From an uncultured Sulfurimonas sp. (GTDB lineage Bacteria; Campylobacterota; Campylobacteria; Campylobacterales; Sulfurimonadaceae), in assembly GCF_963662755.1 (NCBI RefSeq), contig NZ_OY759725.1, positions 744,001 to 808,000 on the forward strand: a DNA stretch of 64,000 nucleotides, written 5' to 3'. Below the pieces are notes generated by a model. The model did not search any database, had not been told where the DNA came from, and worked only from the letters and a program-made list of their open reading frames with translations. Shown piece by piece: positions 16,673 to 27,511 of the stretch (position 1 is its first letter; the number at the start of each line of letters is the position of its first letter). Made by a program: the position numbers and the translations under genes.

Positions 16673-17207
16673 CCACTTCCCCAAATATTGTAGCATTAAG
16701 AGATGCATCAAAGAGTTTATAGAGTTGTAAAAGCTTTATATCTATCATAGGATCATAAGATTTTAACGTAAAACCGTTGTGAAATTCTTCATCAAATATC
16801 CAAAAGTAGCTATTGTCTTTTCTTTTAGCAATATCTGAACGTTTATCATCACCTTTTCCTATATACCAAAAAAAATAATCATCTTTATAAGATAGAGATA
16901 TCATATCTTCTACAACGTCTATCATCTCTCCACCGCTTACACTTTTATAGTGCACATAAAGACTATCCATACTTACAATAGGAAGAAGTGGTCTATCAAG
17001 GCTCATTGAATTAATAGAACCTAAAATATATCTCTCAAACCACTTTCTTTTCTCATCTGTAATAAGAATAATTGTTTTTCCTGATACAATTTGCTCTAGT
17101 GCTAAAGATAGAGGGTTTGTCCAGTCAAATCTTTGCTCTTCAAGCCAACTAAGAAATGCTCCATCTTCTCTAATAGCATCTAAGCTCCACTGTGCAAAAT
17201 CTAACAC
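16656..17207 (-). CDS. hobA: HobA, DnaA-binding replication initiation factor
   Basis: HobA tetramers bind DnaA domain I and help to assemble DnaA at oriC; the family is described from H. pylori and relatives. The product is 183 residues with a GTG start. The N-terminus (FAQWSLDAIREDGAFLSWLEEQRFDW) and ALEQIVSGKTIILITDEKRKWFERYIL fit the family. The position between lysC and holB is the same as in H. pylori, which is the strongest support. GGAG lies 8 bases before the GTG. Confidence 0.88.
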   Translation of the reverse strand: MLDFAQWSLDAIREDGAFLSWLEEQRFDWTNPLSLALEQIVSGKTIILITDEKRKWFERYILGSINSMSLDRPLLPIVSMDSLYVHYKSVSGGEMIDVVEDMISLSYKDDYFFWYIGKGDDKRSDIAKRKDNSYFWIFDEEFHNGFTLKSYDPMIDIKLLQLYKLFDASLNATIFGEVDVQSR

Positions 17208-17256
17208 CTTTCTCGCTCCATTTTAGTTTTGTTTTTAGCGAGAATATTATTTGTCA

Positions 17257-18468
17257 TTATTTATCTAACTCATAAGCATCGTGAAGTCCTCTAACTGCGA
17301 TTTCAGCGAACTCTTCATCTATAACCATAGAAACTTTAATTTCTGAAGTTGATATCATGTTTATATTGATATTGTTTTGTGCCATAGTTGTAAATGCTTT
17401 TGCAGCTACGCCAGTATGTGATTTCATTCCAACGCCAACAATAGAAACTTTGCAAATACCTTCATTGTAAGAATCTGCTTTGATGTCACCATTTTGAACA
17501 AATTGATCAACTACTTTTTTTGCATCATGGAGATCACCTTTAGCTACAGTAAAGTCTATGTTAGTATTTCCATCATGTGCTTTATTTTGAATTATCATAT
17601 CAACATTTACATCACTTTTAGCTAGTTTATTAAATATCTCAGATGCTATTCCAGGTCTATCTACTACACCCATTAAAGAGATACGTGCTTGATTTTTATC
17701 TAAAGCTATTCCGCTTACTAATGGTTTTTCCATGATGTTTTCTTCCTTTGTTATTAATGTTCCCTCTTCATTTGAGAAACTTGTTCTTGTTACTAAATTT
17801 ACATTTAATTTTTTAGCTAGTTCTACTGAGCGATTTTGAAGTACTTTTGCACCCAAAGATGCAAGTTCTAGCATCTCATCATAAGATATTTTATCAAGCT
17901 TTCTAGCTTTTGGCTCGATGCGAGGATCAGTTGTATAGATGCCACTAACATCAGTATATATCTCACACAAATCAGCTTTTATAGCTCCAGCAATAGCTAC
18001 AGCACTAAGATCACTTCCGCCACGACCAAGTGTAGTAACATTTCCATCAGGAGAAACTCCCTGAAAACCTGCAACAACAATGATTTTTCCCTCTTTTAAA
18101 GCTTCATTCATTGTTGTTGGATTTATCTCTTCTATCCTTGCTTTTGTATGCAAAGTATCTGTTACAATCCCAGCCTTTCTACCAGTCATAGAAACAGCAG
18201 GAAATCCCATCTCATTTAGAGCAATTGATAAAAGAGAAGCTGTTACCCTCTCCCCTGAACTCAAAAGCATATCCATTTCAGATCTAACAGGATTAGAAGA
18301 AAATTGCTCAGCATAAGCTACTAATTTGTTTGTCTCACCACTCATAGCTGATACTACAACAACTACATCATTTCCCGCTTTTTTTGTTTGACTGACACGA
18401 TTAGCTACATTTTGAATACGTTCTATATCACCAACACTTGTTCCACCAAATTTTTGTACTATTAACAT
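17257..18468 (-). CDS. lysC: Aspartate kinase
   Basis: First step of the aspartate pathway (lysine, threonine, methionine, diaminopimelate). The 403-residue single-function kinase has VQKFGGTSVGDIERI at 4-18, FQGVSPDGNVTTLGRGGSDLSAVAIA, and EIYTDVSGIYTTDPR. Two C-terminal ACT domains (from about 265) include GVVDRPGIASEIFNKLA and GVGMKSHTGVAAKAF, so feedback inhibition is likely. Its stop and the hobA start are 49 bases apart, and it directly abuts rppH (18468/18469). Confidence 0.96.
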   Translation of the reverse strand: MLIVQKFGGTSVGDIERIQNVANRVSQTKKAGNDVVVVVSAMSGETNKLVAYAEQFSSNPVRSEMDMLLSSGERVTASLLSIALNEMGFPAVSMTGRKAGIVTDTLHTKARIEEINPTTMNEALKEGKIIVVAGFQGVSPDGNVTTLGRGGSDLSAVAIAGAIKADLCEIYTDVSGIYTTDPRIEPKARKLDKISYDEMLELASLGAKVLQNRSVELAKKLNVNLVTRTSFSNEEGTLITKEENIMEKPLVSGIALDKNQARISLMGVVDRPGIASEIFNKLAKSDVNVDMIIQNKAHDGNTNIDFTVAKGDLHDAKKVVDQFVQNGDIKADSYNEGICKVSIVGVGMKSHTGVAAKAFTTMAQNNININMISTSEIKVSMVIDEEFAEIAVRGLHDAYELDK

Positions 18469-18939
18469 TTAAAGATAACCTTCATTTTTAAAGTGTTTAA
18501 TTACCGTCTTATAAACTTCTTGTTTAAAAGATGCACTAAGATTTAAAGCTTCATCAACTCCAACAAATTTATAATCACTAAATTCAGGATGCTTTGTATT
18601 TATATTTATTTTTGCGCTCTTTTTTAATTTTACTAAAAAATATTTCTGTTTTTGTCCCTTATAAGGCTTCATCTTTTTAGCTATCTTAGTAGGAAAATCA
18701 TATGAAATCCACTTTGGATATTCGCTAATGACTTTAACTTTTTTAGTGCCTATTTCCTCTTTAAGTTCACGATAAAGGGCTTCATAAGCATCCTCACCTT
18801 TATCAATTCCACCTTGAGGAAACTGCCATATATCACTTAAGTCATTTCTCTGCGCTATAAAAATCTCTTTTTTCTTAGGATAATTATTTGATACAATAAT
18901 CATCGCTACGTTAGGACGATACAAATCTTTTTTATTCAT
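18469..18939 (-). CDS. rppH: RNA pyrophosphohydrolase (Nudix)
   Basis: Removes pyrophosphate from 5' ends of mRNA and starts decay; it can also hydrolyse dinucleoside polyphosphates. I start at 18939 (MNKKDLYRPNVAMIIVS), where AGGTG lies 6 bases upstream; the longer frame adds 12 residues without support. The Nudix box is complete: GGIDKGEDAYEALYRELKEEIG. QKYFLVKL and the HPEF tail are typical of RppH/NudH. H. pylori HP1228 has the same place before lysC. First gene of the minus-strand run. Confidence 0.93.
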   Translation of the reverse strand: MNKKDLYRPNVAMIIVSNNYPKKKEIFIAQRNDLSDIWQFPQGGIDKGEDAYEALYRELKEEIGTKKVKVISEYPKWISYDFPTKIAKKMKPYKGQKQKYFLVKLKKSAKININTKHPEFSDYKFVGVDEALNLSASFKQEVYKTVIKHFKNEGYL

Positions 18940-18966
18940 TAAAACACCTGAATTATAATAAGCGCG

Positions 18967-18972
18967 ATTATA
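18967..18972 (-). promoter_or_regulatory. -10 box of the rppH-lysC-hobA-holB-folP run
   Basis: TATAAT on the minus strand in the context TTTTGTATAATCGCGC, 27 bases before the rppH start. It is the only strong -10 in the gap up to 19154. Otherwise that gap holds nothing I can name. Confidence 0.55.
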
Positions 18973-19154
18973 CAAAAGAAGCTATTAAAAGAAGTTAAAC
19001 TAAAGCGTAACTTTAAACACTATTTTGATTGCTATAAAAAGACCCATAAATAGACCTAGATGCCAGCACCAATAAATACTTAAAATTCACTACTGCAAAA
19101 TGAAAAAAACGATGTATTATTCCAAAATATATTTACAAAAAAAAGAGGATAAAA

Positions 19155-20135
19155 ATGGCTAACTTAATGGTCAACAACCAGATACTAAAACCTTTTACAA
19201 TGAACGCAAAACCGGTTATAGAAAAGTACCTTGCAAAACTAGAAATTAATATTAGTGATTATACATTTGCAGCAAACTATATATGGCTAGCAAATAGCAG
19301 TGGATTTTATGCAATTATAAATAAATGTTTTTGTCTATTTGTTATGACAGGTGGCGAACTTACTATGCTTTTACCACCACTTGGAAGAAAAAAATACATT
19401 ACAGATGCAATGATAAATTGTTTTGAAATTATGAATGCAAACAATAGTTCTCCATATTATGCTCGTATTGATTATGTTCAAGAATCTATGGTTGATCAGT
19501 TTGTTAACTCTGCAGATGATGCACAAAATATGTTTGAGATGCTTGAACACTACATAGTTGAGAAAAAACTAGTTGATTATATTTATACTGTAGATAGTTT
19601 AATAGAGCTACGTGGAAATAGTTACCATACAAAACGTACAGAGATAAATAAATTTATAAAATCTTATCCTGATTATACGATAGAGCCACTTGATAGCATT
19701 AAACACAAAGATGAAATTATGCAACTCTTCAACAAATGGGTATCTGATAGAGTAAAATATATGCCAAAAGAAGAGGCTGAAGTCTTTTTAGAAGGCATCC
19801 ATCAAGAGCGTCATGCAATCAAACAGATGCTAAAACATTTCAATGAGCTATCTTTAATAGGCTTAGTTATATATATAAATGGAGAGATTAAAGGTTTTAC
19901 AGCAGGAGAAAAAATCAATGATGACACAGCAACCGTGATCATAGAAAAAACTGACTTTGAAGTACTTGGATGTGCTCAGTTTATATTTCGTGAATTTTCT
20001 AGAATCTTAAAAGATTACTATGGTGTAACATACATAAATGTTGGTGATGACATGGGGTTTGAAAACCTTCGCAAAGTTAAAATGTCTTATAGACCTTTTA
20101 AACTTGTTCCAAAGTATACAATATACCAAAAATGA
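19155..20135 (+). CDS. DUF2156 domain protein (GNAT-fold, aminoacyl-transferase-like)
   Basis: A 326-residue soluble protein matching the DUF2156 family, which shares the GNAT-like fold of the C-terminal domain of MprF-type phosphatidylglycerol lysyltransferases. Visible family features are ISDYTFAANYIWLANSSGFYA at 34-54, MLLPPLGR, the RGNSYHTKRTEINKF segment, and the ending EKTDFEVLGCAQFIFREF ... YINVGDDMGFENLRKVKMSYRP. The acceptor is unknown. AGAGGA precedes the ATG. Its stop overlaps the next start (ATGA), forming an operon with the GNAT and membrane proteins. Confidence 0.8.
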   Translation: MANLMVNNQILKPFTMNAKPVIEKYLAKLEINISDYTFAANYIWLANSSGFYAIINKCFCLFVMTGGELTMLLPPLGRKKYITDAMINCFEIMNANNSSPYYARIDYVQESMVDQFVNSADDAQNMFEMLEHYIVEKKLVDYIYTVDSLIELRGNSYHTKRTEINKFIKSYPDYTIEPLDSIKHKDEIMQLFNKWVSDRVKYMPKEEAEVFLEGIHQERHAIKQMLKHFNELSLIGLVIYINGEIKGFTAGEKINDDTATVIIEKTDFEVLGCAQFIFREFSRILKDYYGVTYINVGDDMGFENLRKVKMSYRPFKLVPKYTIYQK

Positions 20136-20581
20136 CAATAAGAAAAGCAAAATCTACAGATATTTCTGAGCTTTTCAAACTAGAAAAGAAGCTCTTTAGT
20201 GCTGAAAATTTTCCTCTTTCTAAAGAGTCCATAAGATATCATATTCTCAATAATTTGATATATGTCACTCTTATAGATAAAGAGATTGTTGCTTATGCTC
20301 TTGTGCTTATAAAACGTAAAAATCCAAAACTTTATTCTCTAGGAGTTAGTGAAGTGCATAGAGGTAAACAAATCGCTACAAAACTTCTTGATGTTATAAT
20401 TCAAAAGTTGATAAAGTTAGGATTTAAAAACATCACTCTTGAAGTTCGTACAGACAATACAACAGCAATAAATTTATATACAAAGTTAGGATTTAATGTT
20501 AAAAAGGTTTTAAAATCATTTTATCTTGACAAATGTGATGCTTATTTAATGGAACACAGTTATGCCCTCAAGACACTATAA
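20132..20581 (+). CDS. GNAT-family N-acetyltransferase (RimI-like)
   Basis: A 149-residue GNAT enzyme that should transfer acetyl from acetyl-CoA. The acetyl-CoA loop is VSEVHRGKQIATKLLD (R/Q-x-x-G-x-A like), followed by ITLEVRTDNTTAINLYTKLGF, the same order as in RimI (EVR..N..A..LY...GF). RimI acetylates ribosomal protein S18 in E. coli; assigning that here would go beyond the sequence. It overlaps the DUF2156 gene by 4 bases and the following membrane protein by 20. Confidence 0.85.
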   Translation: MTIRKAKSTDISELFKLEKKLFSAENFPLSKESIRYHILNNLIYVTLIDKEIVAYALVLIKRKNPKLYSLGVSEVHRGKQIATKLLDVIIQKLIKLGFKNITLEVRTDNTTAINLYTKLGFNVKKVLKSFYLDKCDAYLMEHSYALKTL

Positions 20582-21212
20582 ACATCTTTATACGGTTATT
20601 GGCAAAAGTAAACTTGTAAAACTTCAAGTAGTGGTTTTATTTTTAACTACATATATTGACTGGGTTCTTATTCCTTTTATAACAAAGCTTGAAGGTATGT
20701 ATTTACCCGTTTTTATGATAAGTTTTTTTATGTTGATTGGCGCTACTGATGGTCTAATTTTACCTTTATTTAAAAAAATAAAAATTTATAAAATATATCT
20801 TTTTGTTATTTTACTAGACTTAGTTCAAATATTGAGTTATTCACTTGTAACTATTGATATGCCTATTTTTACATATACTTTACTCTCTATTTTCACATTG
20901 CAAGCTGTAACTTTTGAGATTTCTAGAGTACACACAATTGACTTTATGAAAGATGATATTGACATAAAAGATTATTTGATGTTACGTTCCTTTGTTGTTT
21001 CATCTGCTATAATCGGCGGAGCAATAAGCGCTATGGTCTTGGACTTTTTTGAGATAGAGTTAGAATATATACTTCTTGCATTAGCCATACTAGGTATTTT
21101 TGCCATAATAATTGAATACAAACTATATGCAAAATTTAAAAAAATACTTCAAACGCAAGTGACAGTTATACAAAGACAAAAAACATTGTTAAATGAGAAA
21201 ATAAATATATAA
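20562..21212 (+). CDS. Integral membrane protein of unknown function
   Basis: A 216-residue protein with about five or six membrane segments (roughly 20-38, 46-66, 75-95, 100-118, 142-160, 168-186) and a basic C-terminal tail with a short coiled coil. I do not recognise a family. The start at 20562 lies within the end of the GNAT gene, so it is probably translationally coupled. It precedes mgtE by 15 bases. Confidence 0.65.
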   Translation: MPSRHYKHLYTVIGKSKLVKLQVVVLFLTTYIDWVLIPFITKLEGMYLPVFMISFFMLIGATDGLILPLFKKIKIYKIYLFVILLDLVQILSYSLVTIDMPIFTYTLLSIFTLQAVTFEISRVHTIDFMKDDIDIKDYLMLRSFVVSSAIIGGAISAMVLDFFEIELEYILLALAILGIFAIIIEYKLYAKFKKILQTQVTVIQRQKTLLNEKINI

Positions 21213-21227
21213 ACAAATAGGAACAAT

Positions 21228-22589
21228 ATGAAATTATCATCATTACAAATCATAGAACTACTTGAAGATAAAGTTAAAAACTATCTTGATGGTTTTGATA
21301 TCAATGTTCATCCATATGATATAGCAGAACTACTTATTGAATTACGTGATTATGATGAAAAATTATATCTTGAAAAACTCTCCGAACTTCCAGAAGAGTT
21401 AAAAGCTGCTGTTTTTATAGAGTTTCCTAAACAGTATCATGAGGAGATAATAGAGCATTTTACTCCAAATGAGTTAGCAGAGATAACAAATACACTAGAT
21501 ACGGATGATGGAGCGGAGCTTATCCGTAATATCGAAGATGTAAACGAAGATGTAGCAGACGAAGTTCTACAAAACTTACCTCAAGAAGATAGAAAAAACT
21601 TAGAAGCACTTATTTCCTTTGGCGAGTATGAAGCTGGTTCATATATGCAAACGGAACTTTTTTCAGCTTTTATTGATGAGCAAGTTGGTGATTCTATTCG
21701 TAGGCTTAAACGTCTAAAAGCAGCAAAAGAACTCGATAGCGTCTATCAAGTATATGTAATTACAAGAAGAAATAAATATTTAGGTTCTATTCCACTAGAA
21801 GATCTGATTTTACTTGGACCAAATGTAAACTATGATGAACTTGTAAAAAGTGGTGTAAATACCATTACGGTTAATGCAAGAGATGATATTCACGATGTTG
21901 TAGAGATAGTATCAAACTATGACATGGGAGTTATACCTGTTATAGATTCAAAAGGAAAACTTCTTGGACGTATTACCTCAGATGATATTTATGACGTTAT
22001 AGAAGAACGTGCAACAGGTCAATTATATAATCTTGTTGGGGTTAATGATGAAGCCGAACAAGAAGAAAGTATATTTCATATCTCAAAACATCGTGCTTTT
22101 TGGCTTGCTATTAACCTTTTAACCGCCATTGCAGCATCTTTAGTTATTGGACTGTTTGATACAGCTTTACAATCTTTTGTAGCTTTAGCTGTACTTATGC
22201 CTATTGTCGCTTCAATGGGTGGCAATGCAGGAAGTCAAACCCTGACGGTAACAGTAAGACAGATGTCATTAGGAGATATTAGCGATGCTGATGCGAAAAA
22301 AACAATCAAAAAAGAAGTTTATATATCTTTAATCAATGGTGCCGTATTTTCACTCATAATCGGTTTGATATCATGGATATGGTTTTCTATGCCTCTTCTT
22401 GGTGTAGTCATAGCAATTTCAATGGTTGTAAATCTTATCACAGCAGGTTTTTTTGGTTCACTTATACCAGTTTTACTAAATAAAGCAGATATAGATCCAG
22501 CAGTTGGCTCATCTGTTTTACTAACTACTGTAACAGATATAGTAGGATTTTTTAGCTTTCTTGGACTTGCAAGTATTATTTTACTTTAG
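21228..22589 (+). CDS. mgtE: Magnesium transporter MgtE
   Basis: Mg2+-gated channel in the inner membrane. All three parts are visible in 453 residues: the N-terminal superhelical domain (about 1-130, ELAEITNTLDTDDGAELI), a CBS pair (about 135-255, DMGVIPVIDSKGKLLGRITSDD), and five C-terminal membrane segments with the filter region MPIVASMGGNAGSQTLTVTVR and DPAVGSSVLLTTVTDIVGFF. The CBS pair is the Mg sensor. AGGAAC precedes the ATG. Confidence 0.95.
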   Translation: MKLSSLQIIELLEDKVKNYLDGFDINVHPYDIAELLIELRDYDEKLYLEKLSELPEELKAAVFIEFPKQYHEEIIEHFTPNELAEITNTLDTDDGAELIRNIEDVNEDVADEVLQNLPQEDRKNLEALISFGEYEAGSYMQTELFSAFIDEQVGDSIRRLKRLKAAKELDSVYQVYVITRRNKYLGSIPLEDLILLGPNVNYDELVKSGVNTITVNARDDIHDVVEIVSNYDMGVIPVIDSKGKLLGRITSDDIYDVIEERATGQLYNLVGVNDEAEQEESIFHISKHRAFWLAINLLTAIAASLVIGLFDTALQSFVALAVLMPIVASMGGNAGSQTLTVTVRQMSLGDISDADAKKTIKKEVYISLINGAVFSLIIGLISWIWFSMPLLGVVIAISMVVNLITAGFFGSLIPVLLNKADIDPAVGSSVLLTTVTDIVGFFSFLGLASIILL

Positions 22590-22608
22590 CATCTAAAAAA
22601 GGATAAAA

Positions 22609-23664
22609 ATGCTTCTATATATTCATATTCCATTTTGCGATTCAAAATGTTCTTATTGTGCTTTTAACTCTTATGTAGATAAATTTCATCTAAAAAAAGA
22701 GTATATGAAAGCTCTTATAACTCAACTAAATTTTGAGCTAAAAAGATTTGATGCAAAAGAACAAACTATAGAGAGTGTTTTTATAGGTGGAGGGACGCCA
22801 TCAACTATTTCTCCAGACTTGTATATCGAACTATTTAAACTTATAAATCCTTATCTCAAAAAAAACATAGAAATCACAAGTGAAGCAAATCCAAACAGCG
22901 CTACACTTGATTGGCTACAAGGTATGTATGATTTAGGAGTAAATCGCATAAGTTTTGGAGTACAAAGCTTTAATGATGAAAAACTAAAACTCCTAAATCG
23001 TGCTCATAAAGCTACAGATGCCAAACGAGCAATCATAGATGCAAAAGAAGTTGGCTTCAAAAATATATCACTAGATTTAATCTATGCAACACTTGGAGAT
23101 ACTAAAGAACTCCTTGAAAATGATATAAATACAGCTTTTTGTCTTCCAATAAATCACTTAAGCGCCTATGCTTTAACCATAGAAGAAGGGACTCCTTTTG
23201 AATCAAAACCATATATGTCAAAAGAGAGATTAAAACTCACAACTTGGCTCTTTAAAAGCATAAATGAACATGGTTTGAAACAGTATGAAATCAGCAATTT
23301 TGGCAGCTACCAAAGCTCTCACAATTTAGGCTATTGGAAATATAAAGATTATATTGGTCTAGGTTGTGGTGCTGTTGGGAAACTTGATTTGGAGAGATTT
23401 TATCCAAATAGTTCTCTTGAGAAGTACATTCACAATCCTCTTGATATAAAGAGTGAACACTTAAGCAAAGAAGACAAAAAAATAGAGCAAATTTTTTTAG
23501 GTCTTCGCTCTTGCGTTGGTGTAGATGCTAAAATATTAAATACTCAAGAAGAAAAAAGAGGCAAAATTTTAGTAGATGAGGGAAAACTTTTCTTTTTAAA
23601 TGATACATTTTACAACTATGACTATCTTTTAGCAGATGAGATTACACTTTTCTTGAGCAGTTGA
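22609..23664 (+). CDS. hemW: HemW-type radical SAM protein
   Basis: A 351-residue radical SAM protein. Cys10, Cys14 and Cys17 (HIPFCDSKCSYCAF) give the CxxxCxxC [4Fe-4S] site. VFIGGGTPSTI, ITSEANPNS, VNRISFGVQSFND and SLDLIYATLGDT follow in the order of the HemN/HemW family. HemW proteins, once called oxygen-independent coproporphyrinogen oxidases, are thought to insert heme into targets rather than oxidise coproporphyrinogen. The NSY after CAF differs from true HemN (CxxxCxxCxC), which supports HemW. Confidence 0.9.
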   Translation: MLLYIHIPFCDSKCSYCAFNSYVDKFHLKKEYMKALITQLNFELKRFDAKEQTIESVFIGGGTPSTISPDLYIELFKLINPYLKKNIEITSEANPNSATLDWLQGMYDLGVNRISFGVQSFNDEKLKLLNRAHKATDAKRAIIDAKEVGFKNISLDLIYATLGDTKELLENDINTAFCLPINHLSAYALTIEEGTPFESKPYMSKERLKLTTWLFKSINEHGLKQYEISNFGSYQSSHNLGYWKYKDYIGLGCGAVGKLDLERFYPNSSLEKYIHNPLDIKSEHLSKEDKKIEQIFLGLRSCVGVDAKILNTQEEKRGKILVDEGKLFFLNDTFYNYDYLLADEITLFLSS

Positions 23665-23725
23665 AGTAATTTTAATTATTCTTTAGCTAAACTCATGAAC
23701 TTAATTATAAATTTGAAGGCTTAAT

Positions 23726-24142
23726 ATGTTTGGAATGGGTTTTACAGAGATACTCATTATTGCTGTTATCGCCATTTTGTTTCTAGGTCCAGATAAACTT
23801 CCTAGTGCAATGGTAGAAGTAGCTAAATTTTTTAGAAGTGTTAAAAAAACTATAGGTTCGGTAAAAGACTCTTTAGAAGAAGAGATGAATGTTGCAGATA
23901 TAAAAGAAGAAGCTCTAGCTTACAAGAAAGAACTTTTAAATGCTAGCAACAACATAAAAAAGGCAACTGATGTAAGAGCTAATGTAGGGGCTTCTCTTAC
24001 AAATTTAGGTGATGATATTTTAGGTGATGATTTAGAACCAGCACCTAAAAAAGAGAAAAAAGAGAGTGTAAAAGCAGAAAAAATCACTTTTGAGAAAAAA
24101 AATAAACCAAAAATAGAAAAAGAAGACGCTACTGATGTTTGA
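23726..24142 (+). CDS. tatB: Sec-independent translocase subunit TatB
   Basis: Membrane part of the receptor complex for folded twin-arginine substrates. The short N-terminal membrane helix (MGFTEILIIAVIAILFLGPDKLP) with the GPDKLP hinge and the following amphipathic helix (AMVEVAKFFRSVKKTIG) are typical. The remaining 90 residues are charged and low-complexity. It overlaps tatC by 8 bases. TatA is not in the window. Confidence 0.92.
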   Translation: MFGMGFTEILIIAVIAILFLGPDKLPSAMVEVAKFFRSVKKTIGSVKDSLEEEMNVADIKEEALAYKKELLNASNNIKKATDVRANVGASLTNLGDDILGDDLEPAPKKEKKESVKAEKITFEKKNKPKIEKEDATDV

Positions 24143-24935
24143 TGATTTAAAACCCCACTTAATTGAACTAAGAAAAAGGTTAGGTATATCTGTCGGAAGT
24201 CTTATTGTTATGTTTTTTGTTATGTTTTACTTTCATGAGCCTATACTCAATTGGATGGTAGAACCTCTTAATGTAGCACTTATAGAAGTTGGTAAAAAGT
24301 CTCTTCATGCAGCTGATGGTATGATTACAACCTCACAAGTTGGTGGTGCTTTTTTCGTTGCACTAAAAGTTTCATTTTTTGCGGCTATTGTTGGTGCTCT
24401 ACCTATCATTTTATCCCAAATATGGCTATTTATAGCTCCTGGTTTATATGCTAATGAAAAAAAGATGATTATACCTTTTATCGTTGGTGGGACTCTTATG
24501 TTTCTTATAGGTGTTTTATTTGCCTACTATATAGTTACTCCTTTTGGATTTGACTTTCTTATTACTTTTGGTAGTTTTAAATTTACTCCTCTTATCAACA
24601 TAGAAGATTATGTAGGATTTTTTACAAAAATCATGTTTGGGTTTGGGTTAGCTTTTGAACTTCCAATCTTTGCATACTTTTTAGCACTACTTGGTATGAT
24701 AGATGATAGAATGATGAGAGATTTCTTTAAATATGCAGTTATTATTATTTTTGTTGTAGCGGCACTTCTAACTCCTCCAGATGTTTTAACACAACTCTTA
24801 ATGGCTGGACCACTTATCATACTTTATGGATTTTCTATTTTGATAGTTAGGATGGTAAACCCTGCTCCAGCACTCGAAGAAGAAGATGAAACTCAAAAAG
24901 AAGTAGCAGTTTCGCTTGAGAAAAAGAGTGAATAA
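24135..24935 (+). CDS. tatC: Sec-independent translocase subunit TatC
   Basis: Polytopic twin-arginine signal receptor with six membrane segments in 266 residues. The start LKPHLIELRKRL and the cytoplasmic-loop QIWLFIAPGLYANEKK segment are family hallmarks; FGLAFELPIF and the AALLTPPDVLTQLLMAGPL end segment are also typical. It overlaps tatB and queA. The order tatB-tatC-queA also occurs in H. pylori. Confidence 0.96.
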   Translation: MFDDLKPHLIELRKRLGISVGSLIVMFFVMFYFHEPILNWMVEPLNVALIEVGKKSLHAADGMITTSQVGGAFFVALKVSFFAAIVGALPIILSQIWLFIAPGLYANEKKMIIPFIVGGTLMFLIGVLFAYYIVTPFGFDFLITFGSFKFTPLINIEDYVGFFTKIMFGFGLAFELPIFAYFLALLGMIDDRMMRDFFKYAVIIIFVVAALLTPPDVLTQLLMAGPLIILYGFSILIVRMVNPAPALEEEDETQKEVAVSLEKKSE

Positions 24936-25956
24936 AGAAGAACTTCTTACTTCTAGCTATGACTTCACGCTCCCTAGTGAACTCATAGCTTCATATCCAG
25001 CGCATCCAAGAGACCATGCAAAACTTCTAATTTATAATCGCCAAACAGACCAAATAATTCACTCTCATTTTTATGATTTAGAAAAATACATTCCAAAAGA
25101 TTGTGCTCTAATTTTTAATGATACCAAAGTTATAAAAGCTAGACTTTATGGAAATAAAATAAGTGGCGGAAAAATTGAACTTCTAATAAACAGACCACTA
25201 GATGCTAACAATATAAATGTATATATTCGTGGAAAAGTAAAAGTTGACACTCAAATACTCTTCGATGATGAACTAACAGCCATAGTAAAAGAGCTAAGAA
25301 AAGATGGAAGCAGAGTTGTAAATTTTTACAAGTTTGCTTCTAAATTACGTTTTGAAGAACTACTTCCAATTATAGAAAAAATTGGTCACATTCCACTTCC
25401 TCCATATATACAAAGACAAGACAATAAAGAAGATGCAAGTGAGTACCAAAGTGTTTTTGCAAAAGAAGAAGGAGCGGTAGCCGCGCCAACAGCATCTTTG
25501 CACTTTACAAAAGAACAGCACCAAAGAGTTTGCAAAAATTACAAATATGCTTTTGTAACTTTACATGTCGGAAGTGGTACTTTTAAACCTGTAGAAACTA
25601 AAACTATAACTGAGCATCCTATGCACTCAGAATATTACGATATATCAGATGAAGCAAAAAAAATACTAGATACCAATATACCAATACTAAGCGTAGGAAC
25701 AACATCAACAAGAACAATTGAGTTTTACGCAAGACATCAAGAGATGCAAAGAGGTGAGGCAAATCTTTTCTTACACCCAAACAACAAGCCACTAAGAGTA
25801 AATCATCTTCTTACAAATTTTCATCTACCAAAATCAACTCTTTTAATGCTTGTAGCATCTTTTGTAGGTTTACAAAAGACTCAAGAACTCTACGCCGAAG
25901 CTATCAAAAATAGATATAGATTTTACTCTTATGGAGATGCAATGCTAATCTTATAG
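24928..25956 (+). CDS. queA: tRNA preQ1(34) S-adenosylmethionine ribosyltransferase-isomerase
   Basis: Transfers the ribosyl part of SAM to preQ1 in tRNA to make epoxyqueuosine. I choose GTG at 24928 (MNKEELLTSSYDFTLP); a TTG four codons earlier is less likely. SYDFTLPSELIASYPAHPRDHAKLL, FNDTKVIKARL, AAPTASLHFT and HVGSGTFKPV match QueA in order, and the length of about 342 residues is normal. The start overlaps the tatC stop by 8 bases. Confidence 0.95.
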   Translation: MNKEELLTSSYDFTLPSELIASYPAHPRDHAKLLIYNRQTDQIIHSHFYDLEKYIPKDCALIFNDTKVIKARLYGNKISGGKIELLINRPLDANNINVYIRGKVKVDTQILFDDELTAIVKELRKDGSRVVNFYKFASKLRFEELLPIIEKIGHIPLPPYIQRQDNKEDASEYQSVFAKEEGAVAAPTASLHFTKEQHQRVCKNYKYAFVTLHVGSGTFKPVETKTITEHPMHSEYYDISDEAKKILDTNIPILSVGTTSTRTIEFYARHQEMQRGEANLFLHPNNKPLRVNHLLTNFHLPKSTLLMLVASFVGLQKTQELYAEAIKNRYRFYSYGDAMLIL

Positions 25957-26030
25957 ATTAGCTAATGTGTACTTTTTCAAAAGAACACCGTTAATTTTAA
26001 CAATTTTACTTAACTTTAAAGTTTTTTTAA

Positions 26031-27419
<1,389 letters not shown>

Positions 27420-27439
27420 ATATCTAAACTCTAATCACT

Positions 27440-27497
27440 AGAAGTTGTGAGGCAATCTAGCTTAAAAACTAGATTGCCACACTTAACTCGTAGTGGC
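27440..27497. repeat. Palindromic element between gdhA and dprA
   Basis: GGCAATCTAG (27451-27460), loop CTTAAAAA, CTAGATTGCC (27469-27478): a 10-bp perfect stem extended by 3 more pairs (GTG/CAC) after one mismatch. No T run follows, so it is not a classic intrinsic terminator. The flanking TTGTGAGGCAATCT and AGATTGCCACACTTAACTCG look like a worn copy of a widespread TTGCGAG..GCAATCT palindromic repeat. Confidence 0.5.
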
Positions 27498-27511
27498 ATA
27501 AATCTTAAATA

